DNA of 64,000 nucleotides from Thelonectria olida (taxonomy: Eukaryota > Ascomycota > Sordariomycetes > Hypocreales > Nectriaceae), in NCBI GenBank assembly GCA_020736575.1, contig JAGPYM010000001.1, positions 2,108,001 to 2,172,000 on the forward strand, read 5' to 3'. The number at the start of each line of letters is the position of its first letter. Positions within the stretch are counted from its first letter, which is position 1. Under the pieces are notes generated by a model. That model worked only from the letters and a program-made list of their open reading frames with translations. It had not been told where the DNA came from and made no database searches. Position numbers and translations under genes: made by a program. Below are positions 33,085-43,068 of this stretch, one piece after another.

Positions 33085-36000
33085 ATGACTAGAGAATGGT
33101 TGTATCCGCCACGGGAGAAGGAGAGGGGCGATCCTGAAAACCTTGTTGATACGTCGTCTGCGGCCCGGGCAGCAATGGACCGGAGACCCAACTACCTCAA
33201 CTTCGTTACGAGCTTTCCAGTCGATACCGCTTCCAAGCCAACTGCACCTACCTTTCCCCAGCTACCATCCCCGTCAGACCTCGCTCTCTTTTGTGGAAAT
33301 TCTCTCCCCACGCCTGCCGAGAGCTGCGATTCCCACCCCCCTACCGGCGCCCCTACTAGTCCAAACACCAAGCCCTGGAAACCACTCCCGATGGTCTATT
33401 CGCACCTTTTTCACTCCAAGGCGTCCTCTGCTCCCGTCGTTCCCGTTGTCCCCGTCTCTCTCCCAACCGCGTCGCCTGCTGGCTATGCCCACGCAATGCC
33501 ACCGTTGCCAGGAATCGGAGTCAGCGCAGGCTCGCAACAAGTAACGCCGCCTGTAGAGCTTCCTCCTACCAAGACTCGCCAACCTGTCAAAGTCACCACC
33601 CCAAAGGCCCGCCAGCCTGTGAAAGTCACCACCCCCAAGGCCCAAACTCCTCGAAAACTCGGGTGGGATGTCCCACGAATTGTGGATTCTCTGAAGACGT
33701 TCCAGCAAGACATCAAGAACCAGCATGCAGAGCTGACGTCCTACCTCATCGACTCAACTCGAGCAACTGAGCGTCGCGTTCAAACAGGCACTGACCTCTT
33801 TGCCGGCCTGAAAGCAAAACCGTCGGAAGCAAAGACGGATGCGAGCATGGGGGTCAAATTCAAGGTAAACCAATACCCGTGATCTTTATGAGACGTGTTT
33901 TGGCTGACGTTTTTGGAAGCATCATAAACAATACAGTAAACTTAAGAAGGATGCCCGGGAGGGGCGGTATGATGCTACGTGCATTCAAACCAATGAAGAG
34001 CGCGTCCCAAGATATCGATTCCATCATGTGGAAATCAAGAAGAACGTGCTTACCCCGAACACGATGTTGACATTTGTCCCTCACCTGAGAGACCTAGAGA
34101 GTTCAGAAGAGAGCAAGTACAGCAGTTGGTTGTTGGAGCTAGAAGAGATTGACCGGAAATCTGGCTTCAAACCCATGAAGCAGGACGACAAACTCCCTCT
34201 GACTCACAGATCAGAATATGCCGCGACTGTTTCACTTTATCTCGATGATTGGCTCGGAAAGCTCGCAATTCCAGGCTGTAGCAAGTCGACGCTGATCCGG
34301 TACATGACACATCAGGTCTCTGACGACGCCATCACCCCCCGTCAAAAGACAGATATCCTCAACTCGCACCGCGAATCCGACGCCACGAGCTCAACGGAAG
34401 CCAACAAGGTCGCCGAGATATTCACTAGGGCTTTTGACAAGGCATTTCACAATGCCCTACCCCCTGCTACCGGCGAGACGCTGTCAAAGCAACCCAAAAA
34501 CCATGAGCAACACCACCTCAAATTGCGTCATGTTTTACTACTAGATGAGGCCGTTGATAGTGTCATGGACTCAAAGCCTACGGCTAAGGATGGATCCAGT
34601 TCCCAGAAGGACGAGGATGAACTGGCAGAGTATAACTTGGGCACTTACTGCATTCTTGGGTGCGTCATTTGCTACAGCCATTCATGTGAGCACGGGGAGT
34701 ACGATGAGAACAATGAGAGGCGGACGTTGTCCATCACCCCCCGCTTGTCAGACATGCTCAAGCGGAGAAGACGCAAACCCAGCGCTGGGCAAAATTTAGC
34801 CAACGGGCATTCGACTAGGCCTTGCGATCGGCGTTGCTATCGCTTGTTCAATTGCGCGTCTGGGAACCCCCGGAATCTACCATGGTCAGAGGATGAACAC
34901 GAAGTCTTGCGCTCTATTCTCGTTACCGCGGATCACAGTAAAGTGAAGCGTGATTCTCTTTGCCTCGCCGCCGATTTCCTCGACCGTGACTGCTGCGACG
35001 TTCACCGCGAATACGAGCTTCTGCAAGTCTCAATACCTCAACCCGAACCACCGGCCAAGGCACCCCTGTTTAGAACCATTTCATGGTACGATCGGATCAA
35101 GAAGACCCTCATCGGCGACTGGCAAGACCACACTGTGAGCCATGAGCATCAACGGCGTGAGCTGATGGAACCATGTTCCCACGAAGGGCCATGCACCTCT
35201 GACAGCTGCTCGTGTGTGAAAAATGGTTTGCTCTGCGAGAAGTTCTGTCACTGCACAGTTGACTCGTGTGCATACAAATTCACCGGGTGCGCCTGTCATT
35301 CGCTTGGAAAGACATGCTTCTCGAAACAGAAGGACAGGCCCTGCATTTGCGTGCAGTTGAATCGCGAGTGTGACCCAGAGCTCTGCGGTACTTGTGGCGT
35401 TTTGCAAAGGGCAGACCCAGAGAATGCCGACAATGAGACTCTCCAATCCACTGGTTGCCAGAATTGCTCTTTGCAGCGAGGTGAATCAAAAGCGCTTGTT
35501 CTTGGCCAAAGTCAGTTGGAGGGCGTCGGGTATGGACTGTTCACAGCAGAGGACATTGCCCAAGATGACTTCATCATCGAGTACGTTGGGGAACTCATCA
35601 GTCACGACGAGGGTGTTCGAAGAGAGGCAAGGCGAGGAGATGTCTTTGACGAAGAATCCAGTATCTCGTACGTGTTCACCCTCTTGGAGGACGAGGGTAT
35701 TTGGGTTGATGCAGCCACCTACGGCAATTTGAGTCGGTACATCAACCATGCCTCGGAGAGCGACAAGCGTGGATGCAACATCACTCCTCGAATTCTCTAT
35801 GTCAATGGCGAATATCGCATCAAATTCACGGCGATGCGAGACATCAAGGCCGGCGAGGAGCTATTTTTTAATTACGGCGAGAACTTCCCTAACCTGACGA
35901 AGAAGCTTCTTGACGATAAGGCCGGAGGAAGGTCTGCCCAGGCTAAGAAGAAGGTAGGCCGGCCGCAACGCGCAGACAGTAGAGACGGTGTCGCTAGGAA

Positions 36001-36817
36001 GGCACCAAAGACGGAGAAGAAGAAGTCGGCAAAGGGAAGGGCAGGGGCGACACAGGCACCTTCGTTGGACCAGGAGGACGAGTATGTCGCAGTGCCCAGC
36101 GTTCCGAACTCAACACTGGGCATCAAGGCGTCACGCAAGCGCCAACGACCCAGCCAAGATGATTCTGATGAGGAGGAATACCATCCAACAGCCACGGACG
36201 CAACGGTCTCCTTCGACGAATCCCAGTCGCCAGGAACTATTGACTCGGACGAACAGCTGACACCGCTCGGTCGGCTTAGGAAACGAACTCGACGATCTAG
36301 ACTCTCCATCTCCGCATTGGTGACTGATGATCTGGGCCAGCCGAAGCCGCGGGGCAACAGAGGAGGTGCCAGGCCAGGCAGCGGCCGGCCTAAGAAGTAT
36401 CGACGTCGGGGTCCAAAGACTGGTTCCGCTGCCGCTACCGCCACCACCTCTACCGATGATGCCCCAGCCTCTAATGCTGTCTCGGACCAGCCCATTACTG
36501 TGGCCGTGCAGCAGCCCAAGAGTGCGGGCCTCGAGTTGAACGTTGCAGATGCCAACATCATTTTGCCGCATCAACAGCCCGTCCATTTCTCTCGGCCTCC
36601 CCACCATCACGTGGAAGAAATTCAAGACAGTGAAGAGGAAAGGAACAGTGGTTCTATGCACTTCTTCGCCGGGGAGCAGTATGCTACTCCTGGAGACGAG
36701 AACAGCATTGGCGATCAGAACATGGACAGGGGAGCCAGGATTCGTCGACCAACAGCCAAGGTTCGAGAAGGGGACAAGCTTGGCAGTGACTCGGTGAAGG
36801 CCTTTGGGGGCCTGTAA
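33085..36817 (+). CDS. KMT6: Histone H3K27 methyltransferase, EZH2/KMT6 (PRC2 catalytic subunit)
   Basis: Catalytic subunit of Polycomb repressive complex 2, which deposits H3K27me3 over facultative heterochromatin; in several filamentous fungi it silences secondary-metabolite and effector-type genes. Two exons (33085-33864, 33920-36817) give about 1225 aa from the first ATG; the ATG at 33175 (MDRRPNYL) is an alternative. The first 260 residues are Pro-rich and contain a 33-bp tandem duplication encoding RQPVKVTTPKA twice. A Cys-rich SANT/MCSS-like part follows (YCILGCVICYSHSCEHGEY, about 503-522). The CXC domain lies at about 680-780 (CTSDSCSCVKNGLLCEKFC) and the SET domain at about 780-915 (GVGYGLF, YVGELIS, RYINHAS, GEELFFNYGE). 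A tail of some 310 residues has two AT-hook-like sites (VGRPQR, GSGRPKK). Unusual only for its long basic tail. Confidence 0.93.
33577..33642 (+). repeat. 33-bp tandem duplication inside KMT6
   Basis: Two adjacent 33-bp units (33577-33609 and 33610-33642) differ at only a few bases and encode RQPVKVTTPKA twice in the disordered N-terminal part of the protein. It keeps the reading frame. Confidence 0.9.
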
Positions 36818-37454
36818 GATAATTGTTGGAAGACGGCCTATCTCTTGCTCGGGTAGATCAGGAGTCAAATTTGCGCACTAGTTTGGGGTTCGTCACAGAG
36901 TGATGGCGAAATTGAGGGAGGTTTTCTGCAAGGGGTCGCATCTGTAGTTTACATAAACATCGTCATGCTTATTTATCTTTTTCTTCAGCAGTCTCGTGAA
37001 CCTGTGCTTCAATCCAAAATACCTTGAGCGATAGAACAGGCACCCTGAGGAAATAATCGAGACAGATTTCAAGGGGTACGAAATACCGCTTGCACCAATG
37101 TGAAGAAACTTGGGCAGGTGCCTTAGGCACAGGAGCCTTTGCCCGGAACAAAGGGATTACAAATTGAGCTTGACACAAGACAAGAAGTATTGGTTTCGGT
37201 GCGTTTCTCGAGGTCAACATAGATATCCTCACACTATTGGACCCGAGTAATTCTCAAATCTTGACCCACGTTCCCTGCCAACCTACTATAAGACAGTAAT
37301 GAATTGCAATGGGTATTGGGCAAACTGATAGCTAAGATAGGCACACATCCAACATCCCATGTGTCGTACAATCTCAGCGACAATCAAGAGAACGCTTCAC
37401 TTGATGAGAAGTTGGCTCATAATGTCAAATGGAGAAGGACAGAAGTATGAATCA
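36818..37454. other. Intergenic region after KMT6
   Basis: Holds the KMT6 3' end and the flank of a tRNA-Ser gene. No protein gene is recognised. Confidence 0.4.
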
Positions 37455-37547
37455 GACACTTTGGCCGAGTGGTTAAGGCGATGCCCTGCTATTAAGCATA
37501 TCAAGGCATTGTGTTCGCACGCGCAGGTTCGAATCCTGCAGGTGTCG
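37455..37547 (+). tRNA. tRNA-Ser(GCT), intron-containing, copy 2
   Basis: The mature sequence is identical to the copy at 21262, with anticodon GCT, a long variable arm and the same T arm. The intron after the anticodon loop base is one base shorter and different (TTAAGCATATCA). It is followed by the same TTTCTTTTT run. It faces the third copy across about 395 bases, forming an inverted pair whose two members are identical including introns. Confidence 0.93.
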
Positions 37548-37942
37548 TTTCTTTTTGCGATTGGTCCCTAATAGGGACGTTTCTCCATCTTCTATTTGCA
37601 TAATTTTTGTTGTCTTTCATCTGAAGGAGATTGGGTATTGAAAGCTTTCTGCTCTATCCCTCAAATCGCAGGACAGACTTTTTCTCGGTGCTGTCGGGTT
37701 GGTCGGTCTTATTAGTCTAAACCAGAGTCAGGCGAATAGAATACCTCGACTCTTAAAATCAGGCAGCATAGAAGATTAGATACTATTTTATAAGAACTTT
37801 ATTTACAAATAGACATCTAAACTTCTTATTAAAAAGTACTAATCATTGACGCATTTATTGTCTTATTGTTTGTTTATTTATAAATATTTTTACAGAAGTT
37901 GTCTCTAATAAGACGGAACGAAGTCAAAGTGCCAAAAAGAAA
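37548..37942. other. AT-rich spacer between inverted tRNA-Ser genes
   Basis: About 395 bases; the part from roughly 37740 to 37920 is strongly A/T-rich, unlike the rest of the window. No coding sequence or terminal repeat is seen. It could be a decayed, RIP-mutated transposon scrap or simply a loop region of the inverted repeat; neither is proved. Confidence 0.5.
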
Positions 37943-38035
37943 CGACACCTGCAGGATTCGAACCTGCGCGTGCGAACACAATGCCTTGATATGCTTAATA
38001 GCAGGGCATCGCCTTAACCACTCGGCCAAAGTGTC
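37943..38035 (-). tRNA. tRNA-Ser(GCT), intron-containing, copy 3
   Basis: This is the exact reverse complement of the copy at 37455-37547, intron included. It is transcribed towards that copy and ends at its own T-run on the minus strand (TTTCTTTTT). The three tRNA-Ser genes carry the same mature sequence, which suggests recent duplication or gene conversion. Confidence 0.93.
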
Positions 38036-38625
38036 TAGTCCTATTTGATGTTCGCTGGCGGTCGAAATGGAGCCTATATCGAGCCCAACCTAGAATGTGT
38101 CCGTTCAATTTTTATGCTTGTCAACTCACTGCAAAGCAGGAAGCAATGGAATAAGAATAGGATGCCCCTGTGCCTAGCTCTACCCAACTAAAGGTACCTA
38201 GCTAACGCAAGTTTGGTTTTTACTTGGTTTTGCTTCTGCCGGTTCCCGTGCCGAATCAGCTGGAAGCTCAGACGCGCCACACCGTAACCACAGGGCAAAA
38301 AGTGGAAACAACTCCAGCCACAGTCGCAAAGTGGGCGATGACGTTGTTGATTATTCGACCTTGACGAAAGCAGGAGCTTCCCTGCCACGACAGCTCGACC
38401 AGGCAACTGACCACCTTTCTTCGCCTTTGTAACACGTCGTTGACGTCCTCCCCATTTCTTCCAGATACCTACAAAAGCGGCAGAGCTTCCCACGAACTCT
38501 CTCTCGAACCTTGAACCTCTTCATTGAACCTCGTTCTTCTTCTCTACCTATCGACTCGGGTTTCTGCTCGTCGTTCACTGTTTTGAACCGTTACCCCTCC
38601 ATTCCCCGACCAACCGTCAATCACC
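38036..38625. other. Promoter side of the BAP31 gene
   Basis: No gene is recognised. The last 250 bases before the start codon are rich in C and T, as usual for fungal 5' leaders. Confidence 0.4.
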
Positions 38626-39489
38626 ATGACGCTCTACTACACCCTCGTATGTCGTTCTATTGTACCAAGGTCGCGGTCGCGATCACGATGGCCACTGTCA
38701 GCCTCAAACAGGTGCTAACTTCACTGCACCCAGGTCTTCGTGCTTCTCGTCTTCGAGATGGCGCTCTTTATGCTCCTCATCGTGCCGCTCCCCTTCGGCG
38801 TCAAGCGCAAGATCTTCACGTGCGTGCCGTCCCGCGCGCTGTACCCCTCCAACACCGCAAGGCTTAAACTGACCTTTTTCAAACAGCTTCATTTCCGAGA
38901 ATCCTGTAGTCGCCAAAATCCAGTATTGGATGAAGATTACTTTCATCTTCATTCTGATCCTCTTCATCGATAGTGTCAACCGTGTCTACCGCGTTCAGAT
39001 TGAGCTTCTCGCCGCGACCGAACAGGCTAAGCAGGGAGGGTGCGTCATACCCCAGCTGGGAACACACTTCAATTGCATCATCCATATACTAACATCTGTC
39101 CTATTCACAGTGCTGCCGTGATGGGTCACGAACGTCTTGAGGTTCAGGCTCGCAAGTTCTACTCCCAGCGCAACATGTACCTTTGCGGCTTCACCCTCTT
39201 CCTCTCCCTCATCCTGAACCGCACCTACGTCATGATCCTTGAAGTGATGCGTCTGGAGGATAAGATCCGCGACTACGAGGGTACCAAGGCCAACACCAAG
39301 GAGAGCGAGAAGCTGGCTGTCGCTGGCAAGCCCGGCGAGATTGCCTCCCTCCGAAAGGAGCTCGAGCTCAAGGAACAGGACCTTCAGACCCTGAAGAAGC
39401 AGAGCGCCCAGCTTCACAAGAGCTATGACGAGCTCAGCGACAAGTACGCCGCCACTCAACTGGACGGTGAAGGCAAGAAGGCTCAATAA
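38626..39489 (+). CDS. BAP31/Yet-family ER membrane protein
   Basis: ER-resident cargo receptor and chaperone-like protein of the BAP31 family (Yet1/Yet3 in yeast), involved in sorting membrane proteins at the ER. Four exons (38626-38646, 38734-38819, 38887-39039, 39111-39489) give 212 aa; the first exon is only 21 nt and codes MTLYYTL. Three transmembrane helices are visible (VFVLLVFEMALFMLLIVPL; ITFIFILILFIDSV; MYLCGFTLFLSLIL). PFGVKRK after the first helix and NRTYVMI after the third are family hallmarks. A charged coiled coil follows (about residues 140-205) facing the cytosol. The protein ends KKAQ, a KKxx dilysine ER-retrieval signal as in animal BAP31. Identification is secure. Confidence 0.93.
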
Positions 39490-39902
39490 GCGCCTCTCTG
39501 CCTGGATTGTATCAATCGACATGATCCGAAATGTCTGATTGATATGAAACTTACCGTGGGATGGTGTGAATAGTTTTCACCTGAAGGAAAGGACAACGCG
39601 GAAGACATCGGTCGCTCATTGCGGCAAGAGACAGTGAAGGAACGAAAAGGAGCGAACTGTGATAATAGGTACTCGATGAAGCATTGGCGCAGGCTAGGAG
39701 GGAATAACGAGCAGATACATTGTACGAATTCTCATGTATTAGGATATCGATTACATCGCCCAAGTGACCTGCCTGGTGGTATTCTCTGATGTTGGCTGGG
39801 TTGTGTTAATTCCCACTAAACTCTTTGCTCGTCCTTCTTGATTCATTTTCTTGTCCTCACAGCATTCCTTCTTTCGATGTTGCGCGAATCCATGCTATGT
39901 TA
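39490..39902. other. 3' region between convergent genes
   Basis: Lies between the ends of the BAP31 and DUF1479 genes. Nothing coding is recognised. Confidence 0.4.
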
Positions 39903-41348
39903 CTAGCACCCCAAGTCGTATTTTTCCGGAAACAGAATCCGATTCGCCATTTCCAACACTTCCTGCTCGTGATCATCCCTTGCTTCATCCTCATCCCAGG
40001 GCAACAGACCCATGGCGCAGAGACCGTCCATGCCCCCAGCTTCGCCAACCTCCTGGATGCCTGTACTTCCCGCGCGGGCCATCTCGCCAAAGACGCCGCC
40101 AAAATCGGGACCAGGGTGGCCCAGCAGGAAAGCCTTACGCTGGCGCGCGAGATACAGGGCATTGGTCTGTGTCAATGGACATGCGGGCAAATACATGATT
40201 GTCGCCCTGGGAAGATCAGGGCGGCGGAGGCGGTCGAGGGCGTAGACGGCATCGCAATGCCAGACGAGATAGTCGCCAGGCTCGAGACGGGGGATGTGTA
40301 CCATGCTGCGGGCGAGTTGGAGGTGTGGGTGTAGAGCTTCGTTGAGCTCTTGGGGGTATGACGGCAAGGCGCCCTGGATGACGGATGAGGGAGGTTGCTC
40401 GAGGGTCCAATTCTCTGGGGAAAGGAAGCCTGCATTGCTTGGGGACGGGTTGACGGGAGAGAAGAATGGTCGCAGCAGCAAGTATGCCGTAGACATGGTG
40501 ATCATAGGACAGAGTAGCAGAGTACCTTCGCCTTCTGGAATATCGCTTAGCGAGATCCAGCCTTGAAACATGCGGAACATGGTGCACACGCCGTCGCCGT
40601 TGTACAGATCACTCGACACCTTGAGTCTCGTGCTGCTCTCCCACGGATCGTACTTTTCCCACTCTCCATCCCAGATGCGCTGGTACGGGCCTCCAACGCC
40701 GTAGCCGTCAGGTTCCCAGCGCTCAACGCTGCCGCCGTCGACGTAGACACTCAACGAGCAAGCCTCGTCGTCTGGGCTCCTGATCCGGAGCCGATCAGCG
40801 TAACTGAGGGGAAAGTTTGGACTGACCATGGCAGCTGGATCGGACGAGTGCCACAAGTTCATGAGCCAGCGCTGAGTAGAGAGGACGTTTTCGTGAGCTC
40901 TGGCCTTAATCTGGGCGGGAGACCAGTAGACGCCGTAAAGGTGTGGATCGTGAGTAGGCAATTGACGGGTTCGCGGATCTTGATCAAGATACGACTCGGT
41001 TGTCGTCTTCCATTGTGCTGCCGTGTCCCTGGGAATGACATCTTTGATGACCGCGACGCCTCGTTCCTTGAGCTTGGAAGCAAAGTCGTTCGCTTTTGAC
41101 TTATGCTGGAGATCCGGGAAGGGTATGGAAGGGAAGATGGTGGGCCCTGCGTTTGCGATGATTTCGACCTCGGCTTTCAACCTGTTGAGCAGCCTTTTCC
41201 ACGAAGCCGTAATTTGTGTTTCTTTCCCAGCGATCAACGATTCCTTTGCTCTCGAGAACCGGGCCGGTAGAGGCGTAGGGTCTGTGGTCTCGGCAAACAT
41301 GCTACTGGTGGGCCCATGGCTGTGGCCGGGAGGGGATGTGGTAAACAT
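39903..41348 (-). CDS. DUF1479 family protein, YbiU-like
   Basis: A 481-aa single-exon protein of the DUF1479 family, related to bacterial YbiU and found widely in fungi. The fold is thought to be an Fe(II)/2-oxoglutarate dioxygenase type, but no substrate is established. Visible conserved parts are KERGVAVIKDVIPRDTAAQW (about residue 92), HLYGVYWSPAQIKAR, the RxxSPDD segment RLRIRSPDDEACSLSVYVDG, WEPDGYGVGGPY, MFRMFQGWISLSD and GDYLVWHCDAVYALD, where the HCD could be the metal-binding HxD. The N-terminal 70 residues are variable. It ends close to a shared 3' region with BAP31. Family assignment is firm by pattern; function is open. Confidence 0.85.
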   Translation of the reverse strand: MFTTSPPGHSHGPTSSMFAETTDPTPLPARFSRAKESLIAGKETQITASWKRLLNRLKAEVEIIANAGPTIFPSIPFPDLQHKSKANDFASKLKERGVAVIKDVIPRDTAAQWKTTTESYLDQDPRTRQLPTHDPHLYGVYWSPAQIKARAHENVLSTQRWLMNLWHSSDPAAMVSPNFPLSYADRLRIRSPDDEACSLSVYVDGGSVERWEPDGYGVGGPYQRIWDGEWEKYDPWESSTRLKVSSDLYNGDGVCTMFRMFQGWISLSDIPEGEGTLLLCPMITMSTAYLLLRPFFSPVNPSPSNAGFLSPENWTLEQPPSSVIQGALPSYPQELNEALHPHLQLARSMVHIPRLEPGDYLVWHCDAVYALDRLRRPDLPRATIMYLPACPLTQTNALYLARQRKAFLLGHPGPDFGGVFGEMARAGSTGIQEVGEAGGMDGLCAMGLLPWDEDEARDDHEQEVLEMANRILFPEKYDLGC

Positions 41349-41804
41349 ATTGAGGTGTGCAGATGGTGTTTCAACAGTTCAACACGGGGAATGTGTCCTC
41401 TCCTACTGTGAGATGTTCAGGTAAATAGGAACATGCACCGGGTGTAGGAATTGGCGGCGAGCTTTCTCATCATGTCGAGGTCTGCGGGCAGGCGTCGGAT
41501 TTAACTTGAGCTTCCCCCCGCCCCAGGTGGCTGATGGACATGAAGGCGTCGGACAAGCTTGCCTCGTGCACTTGTTATCGTGACGTCGGTTCATAAGCTC
41601 GGATAGATGTACGCATCTAGCGGAAATTCTTCGGTCGCGCGTGCGTATTCTTCGGATGTTGGTCGCTATCACGGGCCGCTGAGCCGGGGGTCGGATACGA
41701 ATGGCTTCCCCGTCCCGGAGTTGAAGCGACTACACGGCATCTTAGAGACTGTGATACAGGGCTGATGCTTGCTCTGTACTTGGTTTGGACGTCGTGGACA
41801 TAAG
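41349..41804. other. Intergenic region upstream of the DUF1479 gene
   Basis: Promoter side of the DUF1479 gene and 3' side of the helix-hairpin-helix gene. No gene is seen; two short minus-strand frames here overlap no known family. Confidence 0.4.
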
Positions 41805-42739
41805 CTAAGCTCTCCTTCTCTTTGATCGTCGAAGAGTGGTGGGCTCAGATGCAACGTGATCCGCATGATCCGGTTCAGGTTGCGTCGGTTTTCGCTTGGA
41901 CGATGCTGCCTTGGCGGGTTTCTTGTCCATCTTTGACGACGCCTTCTTGTTCTTTGCCGGTGCTGACTTCTTGGAAGGCTTGCTCTCCTCGGGCTGCTGC
42001 TTTATGAGCACGTAAGCAACCTTCTCGACATCGGTAGCAGATACGTCGAGTCTCTTGGATAGGTCATGAGCGTTGGCACAGAGGAGCTTGTATTCCTTTG
42101 CGTTGTACTTGATGGGACTCTTCTTCCCATCGCTGCAGAGCCAATAGAATGCCTCATCTGAGAAAAAGATAACCCTAGTCGGATCATGGACGGTTAGTAG
42201 GAGTGATGCGGTTGCAGGGCCGATGCCCTTGAGATTGGTCAGAATATCGAGGGCTGCCTGGGCGTCGTACTCCTGGCGATATACGCCTAAGGCTGTTTTG
42301 ATGATGTCCGCTGCGGTCTTTGGCTCATTTGCTGAGACCAACTTCATTAGGGTTGGCCTGAATTTCCCATGTCGCCTATCGAAGAGTGAGAGGAGCCAAG
42401 GTGGTTTGAAAGAATGGCTGGGCTTACAGTTTCCACTCGACAAGAGTCTTGACATGGTCGAGATCCATTGAGCGTTCTGGGTCACCTCCTGCAAACATAT
42501 TCACGGCCTCTCCGTATCGATAGTCATCGAGCTCTTGCAATGTCCTTTGGCCATCCTTGGCTGTTTGCATGGCTGCGTTAACGATGCTGACTCAAGTTTC
42601 GGCGGCTTGGCTTGACGCGTCACTTACCGCCCTTTGCATTAGAAATAGATTTGATGACATCAGGGTACTGTCCAAGGAGTCTATGGAAATCCTTCTTGGT
42701 GATTTTGTCCGCCTGGATAACGCTGAGGTCTGTCGCCAT
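41805..42739 (-). CDS. Helix-hairpin-helix protein of unknown function, basic tail
   Basis: Three exons (42739-42628, 42572-42428, 42375-41805) give 275 aa. I do not know a named function. The centre contains LTNLKGIGPATASLLLTVHD, a helix-hairpin-helix signature like that of HhH-GPD DNA glycosylases, followed by RVIFFSDEAFYWLC. Ahead of it lie LDDYRYGEAVNMF and KTLVEWKLRHGKFRPTLMKL, a pattern I have seen in fungal hypothetical proteins. No catalytic Lys/Asp of a glycosylase can be placed with confidence. The last 70 residues are Lys/Ala/Ser-rich and end RRSKRRRA, as for a chromatin or nucleolar protein. DNA binding in the nucleus is inferred. The start at 42739 is preferred because the upstream frame is low-complexity and unlike a protein. 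Confidence 0.75.
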
Positions 42740-43068
42740 GATGCAAGCTTTGCGTAGCTGAGAGGATTGCGAGGGAAAGCCAAATGGTGCAATGGTGTGA
42801 TTGAGAAAGACGAGGGACGGATTTGCCCAAGACTTGAGTTGGGTTGGGACTGTTGGTGATGAATGGCCTCTGGGTGGTTGTGGATGAAGGAGTGAAGTGT
42901 GCGGTTTGAGACGCGACACGCCAAGTAGTCGTAGCGCGGCAACGCGAAACTTACTCACCTTGGGTACATAGGTAGGTAGGTAGGCATAGGCATTCGTATT
43001 CCTTCCCACCCTGACTTCACTACCACCTTGTGATTGGCTTTAAAAATGACAGGAATACATCAAGTCTT

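Noticed and set aside
35872..36561. 229-codon minus-strand open frame
   Set aside because: Antisense shadow of the KMT6 tail.
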